Below the pieces are notes generated by a model. The model saw nothing but the letters and a program-made list of their open reading frames with translations, did not search any database and was not told the DNA's origin. From the NCBI RefSeq assembly GCF_001637225.1, contig NZ_LVJI01000035.1, positions 62,001 through 126,000 on the forward strand: a DNA stretch of 64,000 nucleotides, written 5' to 3'. This document shows, in pieces, positions 33,679 through 42,080 of the stretch. The stretch comes from Paenibacillus antarcticus. Lineage in GTDB: Bacteria; Bacillota; Bacilli; Paenibacillales; Paenibacillaceae. The stretch's first letter is position 1; each line of letters starts with the position of its first letter. The position numbers and the translations under genes are program-made.

Positions 33679-34881
33679 ATGAACCGTAAAGAGGATCATT
33701 ATTCTTGCAATGGAACAACAGGAGGTTCAAGTATCAGCAATGTGAAAGCGCTATTCTCCCTTAGTGGGCAGGAGCAAGCTGTGGCTGAGAATGAACAAGG
33801 TTGGGTGCAAGATGATTATTTGTTCCGAAGTGAAGGAGACCTCTACAGGACACATGCTGATCATCTAGCTGTCAAAGCAAGTTCATTATCGGAATTGCTC
33901 TCACTTGTGGAGCTTGTTGAGATAGGAACAATATCGCGGGAAGAAGCATTAATGAGCATAGATGCCGATTGTTTTCGTAAGATTGTAGGGGATATTGAAT
34001 ATTCTCATCAGGGTTATCATGAAATGCCTTCCCCTCAGAAATTACTCTTATGGAGTGATCAAGTAAGAAATCTGAAGGTATTCACTGGTGGAATAACTCC
34101 GAAGGAAGTATGGATAGGAAAATTCATGGGTGTGAGTGGTTTAGGTTTAGTGCGTTGTGAAGAATTGTTGAAGATGGAACCCTTAAAGAGTATTATTCCC
34201 ACTGAATGGATGAGGGATGAGGAGATTGCTGTACCTATGCAGCGACGACTATTATGTCTGCTTCAAGAACAATGGGAATCGTTATTGTACGCGCTTCAAG
34301 GGATGCCTGTGACAATTAGCTTGATGCGGACATCCGATGGCACGACCTGTTCTTACTTTACGGATGGAATTCAAGATATTCAGATTGAGGCTTTGTTTCG
34401 TGCGATGCGAGCTTGTGAACAGCAGGGAATAGATTGTATTGTGGATATTGTAGTGAATCATCCAGCAAGTGCAGAACAATTTGAAGATGGAGTTCGTTTC
34501 ATTGATCAGGTTGCGGAACAGACATTGGGACATTTACGCCGTTCAATTAAATATAGAGTGGGGGCACTAATCCCTTGGAATATCCGATCATCCATTGCAT
34601 CAGATCTTGCACGAGTTACGAACTTATTGGTAGTGGAATGGGACGAAAGATATGGGACCTCTCTGGTTGATTCAACGATCATAGGAGTCTATCATCATAT
34701 TAGACTCATCCATCCACGTATTCATATTAGAGCAGTAGGGCATTTAACGAGTGAGGATCTTCCTGTCATTTACGGAATGGGAATGGATCAGATTAGTTGT
34801 GATCCACAAGAAGTACCCGTTATGCGTATAGCTGCGGCACAATTGGAATTAATGGAGCAAGTAATTGGAGTTCATTTATAG
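33679..34881 (+). CDS. Degenerate PPDK C-terminal-domain-like protein (probable pseudoenzyme)
   Basis: A 400-aa protein that I recognise as a shortened, diverged relative of pyruvate phosphate dikinase. Segment LVEIGTISREEALMSID resembles the PPDK linker, GLGLVRCEELL matches GIGLCRTEHMF, and the end DQISCDPQEVPVMRIAAAQ matches the PPDK terminal segment with its catalytic Cys. The phospho-His swivel and ATP-grasp domains are missing. The positions of GxMIE and GTNDLTQ read GALIPWN and VEWDERYGT, so PEP and Mg ligands are lost. ATG 33679 (after GAGGGTGG) is preferred over ATG 33634. Function unknown. Confidence 0.65.
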   Translation: MNRKEDHYSCNGTTGGSSISNVKALFSLSGQEQAVAENEQGWVQDDYLFRSEGDLYRTHADHLAVKASSLSELLSLVELVEIGTISREEALMSIDADCFRKIVGDIEYSHQGYHEMPSPQKLLLWSDQVRNLKVFTGGITPKEVWIGKFMGVSGLGLVRCEELLKMEPLKSIIPTEWMRDEEIAVPMQRRLLCLLQEQWESLLYALQGMPVTISLMRTSDGTTCSYFTDGIQDIQIEALFRAMRACEQQGIDCIVDIVVNHPASAEQFEDGVRFIDQVAEQTLGHLRRSIKYRVGALIPWNIRSSIASDLARVTNLLVVEWDERYGTSLVDSTIIGVYHHIRLIHPRIHIRAVGHLTSEDLPVIYGMGMDQISCDPQEVPVMRIAAAQLELMEQVIGVHL

Positions 34882-34895
34882 AACTTATAATAGCG

Positions 34896-34948
34896 ACCTG
34901 AATGTGAGAACGTTGTCTGTGACACGTTGGTCACCTTCAGGTTTTTTA
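34896..34948 (+). terminator. Intrinsic terminator after the PPDK-like gene
   Basis: ACCTGAA-GTGA pairs with TCAC-CTTCAGGT, then T6. Confidence 0.8.
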
Positions 34949-35049
34949 GAATATATAAAATTATAAGTTACATGGACGCTACTGCTTGGAAGTGTAGAAT
35001 GTTGCCTATTTACTTGCCATCAATAAAGGAATATAATACTGCTATAAAG

Positions 35050-35077
35050 TTGTGATAGGGAAAAATAATTGTATAAG
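35050..35077 (+). promoter_or_regulatory. Candidate promoter of the metal ATPase
   Basis: TTGTGA (35050-35055) and TATAAG (35072-35077) are 16 bp apart; a Fur/PerR-like box begins nine bases downstream, where it would cover the start region. Confidence 0.5.
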
Positions 35078-35086
35078 TACAATAAA

Positions 35087-35174
35087 TGATTTTCATTCTC
35101 ATTTACCATGCTGCTCCGGATACCCGGAGCAGCATGTGCCATTTTTAGGGGCATAATAATGCAAATCATTCTCA
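35087..35174. promoter_or_regulatory. Two Fur/PerR-like boxes in the ATPase leader
   Basis: TGATTTTCATTCTCA (35087-35101) and TGCAAATCATTCTCA (35160-35174) each match 11 of 14 defined positions of the 7-1-7 Fur consensus TGATAATNATTATCA. P1B-4 ATPases of this type are controlled by Fur or PerR in Bacillus, which supports the reading. Confidence 0.55.
35107..35146 (+). terminator. Terminator-like hairpin inside the ATPase leader
   Basis: CATGCTGCTCCGG pairs perfectly with CCGGAGCAGCATG over a four-base loop and is followed by TGCCATTTTT. It lies between the two Fur/PerR-like boxes and upstream of the ATPase start, so it could attenuate the mRNA or end a short RNA. Confidence 0.7.
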
Positions 35175-35191
35175 AATGAAAGGTGATTAAC

Positions 35192-37153
35192 ATGGACAAT
35201 ACTCTGAAAGTTTTATCAAGAAAAGTGCCGTTTGTTGCGCGGAAAATGGATAATCAGCCTAATCCCAACAAAAGGGGAAGATTTGATCTACGTAGTATGC
35301 TGCGTAATAAGGAGATGCTTGCTGCGTTAGGAAGTGGAGTACTTACATTTATAGCGTGGTCAGTCGGATATTGGTCCGAGTACCTATCGATCTTAGTGTA
35401 TGTTGCGGCTTATACAATAGGGGGATGGACTACAGCAAAAGAAGCTGTGTATACGTTAGTTAAAAATCGTGAGCTTGATGTTAATTTGCTTATGATCGCC
35501 GCAGCACTGGGCGCAGCTACAATAGGCTACTGGAATGAGGGCGCTTTGCTTATCTTTATTTTTGCTTTAAGTGGCGCATTGGAGAGTTACACCATGGAGC
35601 GAAGTAAGAAAGATATCTCGTCTTTAATGGCTCTGAAACCAGAGACGGCTCTAAAGATTGAGGATGGTGAAATGATACAGGTTGGTATTGAACAACTTGA
35701 GATTGGAGACCTGTTTCTGGTTAAGCCAGGTGAATTGATTCCAGCAGATGGTTGTATTCAACGGGGATATTCTGCGGTTAATCAAGCCTCCATCACAGGT
35801 GAAGGTATCCCTGTCGATCGTACGACTGGAGATACTGTCTATGCCGGTACGCTCAACGGCGAAGGTGTATTGTATGTCGAAGTGAATCAATCAGCTGAAT
35901 CTACGGTATTTGCCAAAATTATCAGACTTGTCGAGGAAGCGGAGAGTGAAGTACCTCAATCGCAACGCTTCATTAAACGATTTGAATCGGTCTATGCACG
36001 TATTGTAGTTACGGTAACACTAGCTATCATCTTCCTACTACCTCTTCTGCTCGGATGGAGCTTTGGAATGGCGTTCTATAAAGCTATGGTATTTCTTGTT
36101 GTTGCCTCGCCATGCGCGTTAGTATCATCGATTATGCCTGTTATGCTGTCGGCTATCTCAAATCGTGCACGTAGAGGAATTCTTTTTAAGGGTGGAGCTC
36201 ATGTGGAGAACATAGCGCTGACATCTGTGGTAGCTTTTGATAAGACGGGGACATTGACGATGGGAACACCACAGGTGACAGATTTTATTGTGGATGAGCG
36301 TTACAACCGTGATGAATTACTTGCCATATGTGCCTCTGTAGAACAGTTATCTGAACATCCACTAGCAAAGGCTATACTGCGAAAATCGCAGGGAGAGGGA
36401 CTCCAATTGAAAGCTGTTGATAACGCTCAGTCAATGACGGGGTGGGGAATGTCTGCCGAGGTAGATGGAACCGTATGGAGAATTGGAAAATGTGATATTC
36501 TTGATGGTTCAACAGATGAATTGAAGTCGAGCTGGAAAGATCAGAGAGGTCGCTTCATTGCGGAGGGAAAGACCGTATCTATTATTATGGATGGTGACCA
36601 AGTAGCGGGGCTGATTGCATTACAGGATACAATACGACCTCAGGCGGTACGTGCAGTGCGGTCATTACAAGCCTTAGGTATTCGCGTGGCTATGCTTACA
36701 GGAGATCATCGGGATACAGCACAGGTGATTGGTGAGCAGATTGGTGTTGATTGGATTTATGCAGATCTTCATCCGGAAGCAAAGGTTAACCATGTCAAAG
36801 AATTAAGGGAGAGATATGGGCATGTGGTTATGGTAGGAGACGGTGTTAATGATGCTCCTGCACTGGCTACGGCAACCGTCGGGATCGGTATGGGAATGAA
36901 CGGAAGCGGTACAGCTTTAGAAGTGGCAGATGTCGTTCTTATGAATGACAATATTGAGGAGATTGCTAGTACAATTAAGCTTGCACGACGTGCCCAAAGG
37001 GTAATTAAACAAAATATGGTGTTCTCGATCAGTATCATTCTAATTCTAATTATTAGTAACTTTATAGGAAATATTGCTCTTCCTCTAGGTGTGATAGGGC
37101 ATGAGGGAAGCACGATATTAGTGATTGTGAATGGGCTACGACTGCTTAGATGA
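35192..37153 (+). CDS. P1B-4-type metal-transporting ATPase (PfeT/ZosA-like)
   Basis: A 653-aa P-type ATPase. SPC in transmembrane helix 6 (VVASPCALVSSIMP) replaces the CPC of copper pumps, and HEGSTILVIVNGLRLL ends the protein; both define the P1B-4 class that exports Fe(II), Co or Zn. The phosphorylation site is FDKTGTLT (Asp350), the actuator TGE is in ASITGEGIP, the hinge is VGDGVNDAPAL. There is no N-terminal HMA domain. ATG 35192 is preferred over GTG 35183, which overlaps the AAAGGTGAT site. Bacillus PfeT, a PerR/Fur-regulated ferrous iron exporter, is the closest comparison. Confidence 0.88.
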   Translation: MDNTLKVLSRKVPFVARKMDNQPNPNKRGRFDLRSMLRNKEMLAALGSGVLTFIAWSVGYWSEYLSILVYVAAYTIGGWTTAKEAVYTLVKNRELDVNLLMIAAALGAATIGYWNEGALLIFIFALSGALESYTMERSKKDISSLMALKPETALKIEDGEMIQVGIEQLEIGDLFLVKPGELIPADGCIQRGYSAVNQASITGEGIPVDRTTGDTVYAGTLNGEGVLYVEVNQSAESTVFAKIIRLVEEAESEVPQSQRFIKRFESVYARIVVTVTLAIIFLLPLLLGWSFGMAFYKAMVFLVVASPCALVSSIMPVMLSAISNRARRGILFKGGAHVENIALTSVVAFDKTGTLTMGTPQVTDFIVDERYNRDELLAICASVEQLSEHPLAKAILRKSQGEGLQLKAVDNAQSMTGWGMSAEVDGTVWRIGKCDILDGSTDELKSSWKDQRGRFIAEGKTVSIIMDGDQVAGLIALQDTIRPQAVRAVRSLQALGIRVAMLTGDHRDTAQVIGEQIGVDWIYADLHPEAKVNHVKELRERYGHVVMVGDGVNDAPALATATVGIGMGMNGSGTALEVADVVLMNDNIEEIASTIKLARRAQRVIKQNMVFSISIILILIISNFIGNIALPLGVIGHEGSTILVIVNGLRLLR

Positions 37154-37204
37154 TCTGTAACAAATAAGTTGACAAATAGATGGTTTTGAAACATAATATT
37201 TACT

Positions 37205-37221
37205 ATATAATAATTATTATA
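37205..37221. promoter_or_regulatory. PerR-box-like palindrome upstream of trxB
   Basis: TATAATAATTATTATA (37206-37221) is a perfect 16-bp palindrome. Read from 37205 it matches 12 of 14 defined positions of the PerR box TTATAATNATTATAA. The AT-rich setting makes a chance match possible. Confidence 0.35.
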
Positions 37222-37277
37222 ATTAACAATTTCAAATGATATTTATACACACTACTATTTTATTGGGGGAAGCCTAT

Positions 37278-38219
37278 ATGTACAAATCTATTATTGTTGG
37301 AACAGGTCCAGCAGGATTAACCGCTGCGATTTACTTGGCTCGTGCTAATATGAAACCACTCGTTATTGAAGGACCACAACCAGGTGGACAATTAACTACA
37401 ACGACTGAAATTGAGAATTTCCCAGGGTTTCCTGATGGTATTATGGGTCCTGAATTGATGGATAACATGCGTAAGCAAGCCGAACGTTTTGGTGCAGAGT
37501 TCAGAACAGGATGGGTCAACAGCGTAGAACTAGGAAGTCGTCCATTTAAGTTGAATGTAGAGGGAATCGGAGAATTGGTTACTGAAACGCTTATTCTTTC
37601 CACGGGAGCGACAGCTAAGTATCTAGGTATTCCTGGTGAGCAGGATAATATCGGACGTGGTGTAAGTACATGTGCAACGTGCGACGGATTCTTTTTCCGT
37701 GGGAAAGAGATTGTAGTTATCGGTGGTGGGGACTCCGCACTTGAGGAAGCTAACTTCTTAACTAGATTTGCTTCAAAGGTTACGCTTGTTAACCGTCGTG
37801 AGGAATTACGTGCATCGAAGATTATGCAAGATCGAGTTCGAGCTAATGATAAAGTAGAGTGGTCTCTGAACCGTACACCTCTTGAAGTATCCGCTAATGA
37901 GAAGGGTGTTAATGGTCTTAAGGTGATGAATAATCAGACAGGCCAAGAAGAGCTGATTGAGGCAAGTGGCGTGTTTGTAGCAATCGGTCACCACCCGAAC
38001 ACGGCATTTCTAGGTGGGAAAATCACAACAGATGCGAATGGATATATTGTTGTGACACCAGGGACAACTGAGACGAATATCCCAGGCGTATTTGCTTGTG
38101 GTGATGTTCAGGATACGAAGTACAGACAAGCGATTACGGCGGCTGGTAGTGGCTGTATGGCAGCAATGGACTGTGAAAAGTATATTGAAAGCCTTGAATA
38201 TAGCGAAGTTAAGATTTAA
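37278..38219 (+). CDS. trxB: Thioredoxin-disulfide reductase
   Basis: A 313-aa low-molecular-weight thioredoxin reductase. FAD motif GTGPAGLTAAIYLARA, redox centre CATC (Cys132 and Cys135 in STCATCDG), NADPH motif GGGDSALEEA, and the FAD-ribose motif FACGDVQD are all intact. GGGGGAAG lies just upstream of ATG 37278; an in-frame ATG at 37236 has none. A glutaredoxin-like gene follows 78 bp later without a terminator, so both are likely co-transcribed. This copy may be additional to a housekeeping trxB. Confidence 0.93.
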   Translation: MYKSIIVGTGPAGLTAAIYLARANMKPLVIEGPQPGGQLTTTTEIENFPGFPDGIMGPELMDNMRKQAERFGAEFRTGWVNSVELGSRPFKLNVEGIGELVTETLILSTGATAKYLGIPGEQDNIGRGVSTCATCDGFFFRGKEIVVIGGGDSALEEANFLTRFASKVTLVNRREELRASKIMQDRVRANDKVEWSLNRTPLEVSANEKGVNGLKVMNNQTGQEELIEASGVFVAIGHHPNTAFLGGKITTDANGYIVVTPGTTETNIPGVFACGDVQDTKYRQAITAAGSGCMAAMDCEKYIESLEYSEVKI

Positions 38220-38297
38220 TATAGCGAATAAGAGTACTCATGTTACGCAGTATAGGGTTGAAGAAGTAAGAATAGTATAAATAAAGGAGAGATTAGT

Positions 38298-38534
38298 ATG
38301 GAAAATGTTATCGTGTACACAAGTTCAAACTGTCCTCATTGTCGTCAGGTGAAAGGATATTTAGCTGACAAAGGGATTCAATATGAAGAACGTAATATTG
38401 AGACAAATGATGATTTCGCTCAACAAGTATGGGATATGGGACTTAGAGCTGTTCCCGTTACTGTTATTGGTGAACATAAGATCGTAGGTATGAATACGAC
38501 ACAGTTCAATAGAGCATTGAATCCAGAAGCATAA
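38298..38534 (+). CDS. Glutaredoxin family protein (NrdH-like)
   Basis: A 78-aa thioredoxin-fold protein with redox motif CPHC (Cys12-Cys15), the cis-Pro in RAVPVTVIGEH and the end VGMNTTQFNRAL. It fits the NrdH-redoxin or glutaredoxin family. AAAGGAGAG precedes the ATG. It follows trxB directly, suggesting it is reduced by that enzyme as NrdH-redoxins are. It is not next to ribonucleotide reductase genes here. Confidence 0.9.
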   Translation: MENVIVYTSSNCPHCRQVKGYLADKGIQYEERNIETNDDFAQQVWDMGLRAVPVTVIGEHKIVGMNTTQFNRALNPEA

Positions 38535-38547
38535 TTAATAAATGGAG

Positions 38548-38590
38548 AAAGGCTTCACCTTCCAATTAGAGGAGGGTGAAGCCTTTTTTG
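38548..38590 (+). terminator. Intrinsic terminator after glutaredoxin gene
   Basis: AAAGGCTTCACC-TCC pairs with GGA-GGTGAAGCCTTT, then T-tract. Confidence 0.9.
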
Positions 38591-38688
38591 TGTACCATAA
38601 TAAGATAGGTTAAGATCTCATATGTTATATGACATCACTAGTTGTGAAAGCTAGAATTTTAAGATGACCAACTATTCATTTAGCCTCG

Positions 38689-38886
38689 TCAAAAAAATAT
38701 CAGCATGCTGGCTTGGAATACAACATACGTAAGTACACCTGCAAGGATAAGCGTAAATCCGGACTTACGCTTGGCCTGGAAGAATCGCAAGATGGCGAGG
38801 CTGAATAATGGAGCAATCACCAGCAGAAATAATAATACAGTGATGAACATTTGTGCCGAGATATTAGAAGTATCAACGTAGGTCAA
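38689..38886 (-). CDS. Small two-helix membrane protein
   Basis: A 65-aa protein with two hydrophobic helices: FITVLLFLLVIAPLFSLAIL and FTLILAGVLTYVVFQASMLI, joined by a basic loop (RFFQAKRKSG), implying both termini outside. The start is TTG 38886 (MTYVDTSNISAQ), chosen because GAGAGG lies five bases before it; the frame remains open upstream to 39087 but that part does not look coding. No family recognised. Confidence 0.6.
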   Translation of the reverse strand: MTYVDTSNISAQMFITVLLFLLVIAPLFSLAILRFFQAKRKSGFTLILAGVLTYVVFQASMLIFF

Positions 38887-39220
38887 GGAACCTCTCTCCA
38901 TTTCATAAATGATATGACTGAAATCACAATCGTTATTTCTATTATAACGAAATTCTTCCGTAGTGACGCTATAAAAGAAGGCGAAAATGCGAATTATAGT
39001 TAAATCATTCCTGTAAATGGGCAATGATGGAGAAGTAGAAAATGCTCGGCTCGGGTAGTAAGGGGAATTTTCATATATTCTACGCATATATTTAATTATT
39101 AGAGATCGAGAATTATGTTATGGAAGGAGAGAGCACGTATGACAACGTACTTATTCAACTTACATAATAAGGATGTGATACAATATTTGTGTGAATTAAG
39201 TAGAGAAAGGCAGGGTGTTC
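38887..39220. other. Gap before the transglutaminase-like gene
   Basis: About 330 bp between a leftward and a rightward gene. Its only notable content is a small ORF with a strong ribosome site at 39139, which runs into the next gene. The rest shows no gene or repeat. Confidence 0.5.
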
Positions 39221-39306
39221 ATGAGAGATGGTCGCTATCGACTTGTAAAAGTACTGCTAATCGGAATGTTAATGACGGTTGCAGTTCCAAGGACCGTGAA
39301 CTTTGA
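39139..39306 (+). CDS. Possible 55-aa ORF overlapping the transglutaminase-like gene
   Basis: ATG 39139 follows GGAAGGAGAGAG at ideal spacing. The frame (MTTYLFNLHNKDVIQYLCEL...) ends at 39306, 86 bp inside the next gene in another frame. The composition after codon 30 is not protein-like, so it may be a regulatory upstream ORF rather than a functional protein. Confidence 0.3.
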   Translation: MTTYLFNLHNKDVIQYLCELSRERQGVHERWSLSTCKSTANRNVNDGCSSKDREL

Positions 39307-40357
39307 GCAGGCTTATGCTGCTTCTAAATCTACTGTAGTAAGATCCGTAAGTGACATTCAACAGTTATTACTATCAGCTATGAGTAATACGCAAGTGAAT
39401 GTTACCTTTGAATACAAAGGCAAGACAAAGACGCTCAAATCGCAATTGAAACAAGCATTAGATCAAGCGATGGAGAGCGATCCATATATTAATTATACGA
39501 TTGCAAGTTATGGTTATTCATATCGTGGTAGCCCAAGTGCGGCGGATGTTACGGTAAAACTCAGTTATCGCGAGACAGCTCAAGAAACGGCATATGTGGA
39601 GAATCGGGTAAAGAGTGTACTGAATGAAATTATTGTTCCAGGTATGAATGATCATGAGAAAGTTAAAGTAATCCATGACTGGATTGTTACCCATCTGGAA
39701 TATGATAAGACGTTGCAGAAATATACTGCATATGAGGGACTTAGTACGGGAAGTGCAGTATGTCAGGGGTATTCCCTTTTAACGTACAAAATGCTGAAGG
39801 AATCGGGTATACAGAATAAAATCGTAGAGGGAACTGCTACACCAGAGGGTAGTCGCACAAGTCAGCTTCACGCATGGAATTTAGTTCTTATCTCGGGTAG
39901 TTGGTATCACTTGGATACAACGTGGGACGATCCAGTTCCTGATCAGAAGAACGTTGTGGGCATAGCCTATTATCTGCGCAATGATAAGCAGATGCGTAAA
40001 GACCATACATGGTCTAAGCCGTATCCTGAGGCAACCACACTATATCGAAATACACTAGCGGCACTTGTTCAAAAGGGAGGAAATAAAACATCCTTTTATA
40101 AGAAGTTGGTGAAGGATCTTCAATATCAGCTCTATGAGAGAAGCGAGATTGTATCTTCTTCAACGCAATTGAAAGCGAAAGCTAAGGATACTATACAACA
40201 AGGAGACAAGTCGATCGTCTTCCGGTTTCATGGAGATGAAGCCACATTAATCGAAGCACTTCAACAGTTATATACGCTTAATATCAAGGGGATATCCTAT
40301 AATCACAGCCCTTTTGAAGAGACAGGAGATTTGAAGGTAGTTGTTACTTGGAAGTGA
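39221..40357 (+). CDS. Secreted transglutaminase-like domain protein
   Basis: A 378-aa exported protein. The signal peptide covers about the first 33 residues (basic MRDGRYRLVK, hydrophobic VLLIGMLMTVAVP, cut near AYA-AS). The transglutaminase-like core has Cys181 (SAVCQGYSLLTYKML), His217 (QLHAWNLV) and Asp232 (WYHLDTTWDDP), a full papain-like triad. Such extracytoplasmic proteins act as proteases or cross-linkers in the cell envelope. ATG 39221 follows AAAGGCAGGG. A terminator separates it from the convergent hydrolase. Confidence 0.88.
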   Translation: MRDGRYRLVKVLLIGMLMTVAVPRTVNFEQAYAASKSTVVRSVSDIQQLLLSAMSNTQVNVTFEYKGKTKTLKSQLKQALDQAMESDPYINYTIASYGYSYRGSPSAADVTVKLSYRETAQETAYVENRVKSVLNEIIVPGMNDHEKVKVIHDWIVTHLEYDKTLQKYTAYEGLSTGSAVCQGYSLLTYKMLKESGIQNKIVEGTATPEGSRTSQLHAWNLVLISGSWYHLDTTWDDPVPDQKNVVGIAYYLRNDKQMRKDHTWSKPYPEATTLYRNTLAALVQKGGNKTSFYKKLVKDLQYQLYERSEIVSSSTQLKAKAKDTIQQGDKSIVFRFHGDEATLIEALQQLYTLNIKGISYNHSPFEETGDLKVVVTWK

Positions 40358-40373
40358 AAAACAGTTATAAGTA

Positions 40374-40424
40374 AATACACAAATAGAGAAGGGCATAGAT
40401 TCTGCTCTTCTCTATTTGTGTATT
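40374..40424. terminator. Bidirectional terminator between convergent genes
   Basis: AATACACAAATAGAGAA pairs with TTCTCTATTTGTGTATT, a 17-bp stem serving both sides. Confidence 0.9.
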
Positions 40425-40445
40425 CCTGAAAGAAGGTCATATTAA

Positions 40446-42047
40446 TTATTTGCTCTTCTTAATCCAAGTGGCGATATCATCAATAATATTCGAAGATACG
40501 TTGGAAGGTAGGGCATATTCTTGTCCTGTAGAGACACCGCTATATGCGTTAAGAAGATGTGTCACGTTAGGATAAGATTTATATTCCACGTCAGGCCTAT
40601 TCTTCAACTCACTTTTCCAAGTATTAAATTCAGAGAGAGGGACCTGAACGTCATTCTCACCTTGTAACACGAGCATGTGTCCACTTTGTTTCTTGGCGAG
40701 ATCAGTTGGTTTATAATCTCTTTGTTCGAACCACCAATAGGCAGGCTGAATTGGGAAATTCTCAGGTAAATGGTCGACTGAATATTGTGGGTCGTTTACG
40801 GTTGAAATAACGGATGACCACATAGCAACTTGGGCTTCATAAGGTGCAGTATCTTGGCCTAATCCTTTCATACGACTAATGATTTCTTTAAGTTGAACCG
40901 CTAATACATCAACATATGGTGAACTTGGTCCAGCCAAAATAATCGTACCTGCGATATCACCACCCGTGTCGGCAGCAACAATTAGCGGCATCGCGAATCC
41001 ACCTTGGCTATGACCTGCGACATAGATGTCAGAAGATGCGATCATAGGATTTGACTTCAATAATGCTACAGCAGAGATAGCATGATCTACGGTTTCATTC
41101 TTCAAGGTGAATTTAGGGGTGGTTGCGACCTTAAGGGTATGCTCATAGGTAACCTTATCATACCGAAGAACTGCGATCCCCTTCGCGGCAAGGCCGACGG
41201 CAAGATCACGTAGTGGCTTGGCACCACCAGCAGACGAATCACGATCGCTAATTCCAGACCCATGCACTAGAACGAGCGCGGGAAAGGGGCCTTTGCCTAC
41301 TGGCATAGACAGTGTTCCTGGTAGCGCCAACGTACCACTTCCAACAGTGACTTCTTGTTCCGTATAGGATGCTGGATTATCATAGGAAGGCTTCTGATAA
41401 GTCGAAGGAGTTGCTGCAGCGATATTCAAATCATCGATTTGTCCTTCTTGGTTTAGGCGTAATGTAATACTGAAGGGAATGATGGTTGACTTGATGTTGT
41501 AAGTTACATTTCTATGAATGGCATTTGTCTTCTCTGACTTAAGTGGCTCTCCAATCGCTTCACCATACGCTTTTTCAGAGTTTCCCCATAACGTATCTAG
41601 CATTTGTGTAGGTAAGGTCTGTTTCAACGTGGGGCTCAGATATTCAGCAGCTTTGGTACCATTTCCGGCTTTTATCTGATCAAAGAACAGATCTGAGGTA
41701 TCGGTAGATGCTGCTTCTTTACTAGCGAATACGTTCGTAATGAACTCTACAGGCATAACTGCTTGATTAGAAACTATGCGAAGGGGTCCAGCTAAAGCGA
41801 TGGATTTACCATTCACGATTGCCTGTGAATTGCCTATGGTAAGTATCAACGTTGTTGTGTCCTTGGTGAGGGTGATTGTGTGAGAAGTTTGATCCCATTT
41901 CACTTCAACACCAAGATTCTTCGCTGTTTCACGAACAGGTACGATTGTTTCCTTCTGCAGTGACGCCGCTGAGACCGATGCCATAGGAATTGCTAAACTT
42001 AACGCGATAGAGGCAAGTGTGATAGAACGTATTACTTTGTTTTTCAT
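40446..42047 (-). CDS. Secreted alpha/beta hydrolase with copper-amine-oxidase-N1-like domain
   Basis: A 533-aa exported protein. After a signal peptide (KNKVIRSITLASIALSLAIPMASVSAAS) comes a stalk-like domain of the copper amine oxidase N1 type (VPVRETAKNLGVEVKWD...TITL), a DUF3887-like middle region, and an alpha/beta hydrolase: VLVHGSGISDRDS, nucleophile in AGHSQGGFA, Asp in LQGENDVQVP, His in NVTHLLN. It probably cleaves an ester or peptide at the cell surface. ATG 42047 is preferred to ATG 42053, which lies only a few bases from AAGGAG. Confidence 0.88.
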   Translation of the reverse strand: MKNKVIRSITLASIALSLAIPMASVSAASLQKETIVPVRETAKNLGVEVKWDQTSHTITLTKDTTTLILTIGNSQAIVNGKSIALAGPLRIVSNQAVMPVEFITNVFASKEAASTDTSDLFFDQIKAGNGTKAAEYLSPTLKQTLPTQMLDTLWGNSEKAYGEAIGEPLKSEKTNAIHRNVTYNIKSTIIPFSITLRLNQEGQIDDLNIAAATPSTYQKPSYDNPASYTEQEVTVGSGTLALPGTLSMPVGKGPFPALVLVHGSGISDRDSSAGGAKPLRDLAVGLAAKGIAVLRYDKVTYEHTLKVATTPKFTLKNETVDHAISAVALLKSNPMIASSDIYVAGHSQGGFAMPLIVAADTGGDIAGTIILAGPSSPYVDVLAVQLKEIISRMKGLGQDTAPYEAQVAMWSSVISTVNDPQYSVDHLPENFPIQPAYWWFEQRDYKPTDLAKKQSGHMLVLQGENDVQVPLSEFNTWKSELKNRPDVEYKSYPNVTHLLNAYSGVSTGQEYALPSNVSSNIIDDIATWIKKSK

Positions 42048-42080
42048 AATCATTCTCCTTGTTATAATATCAAGCTATAC

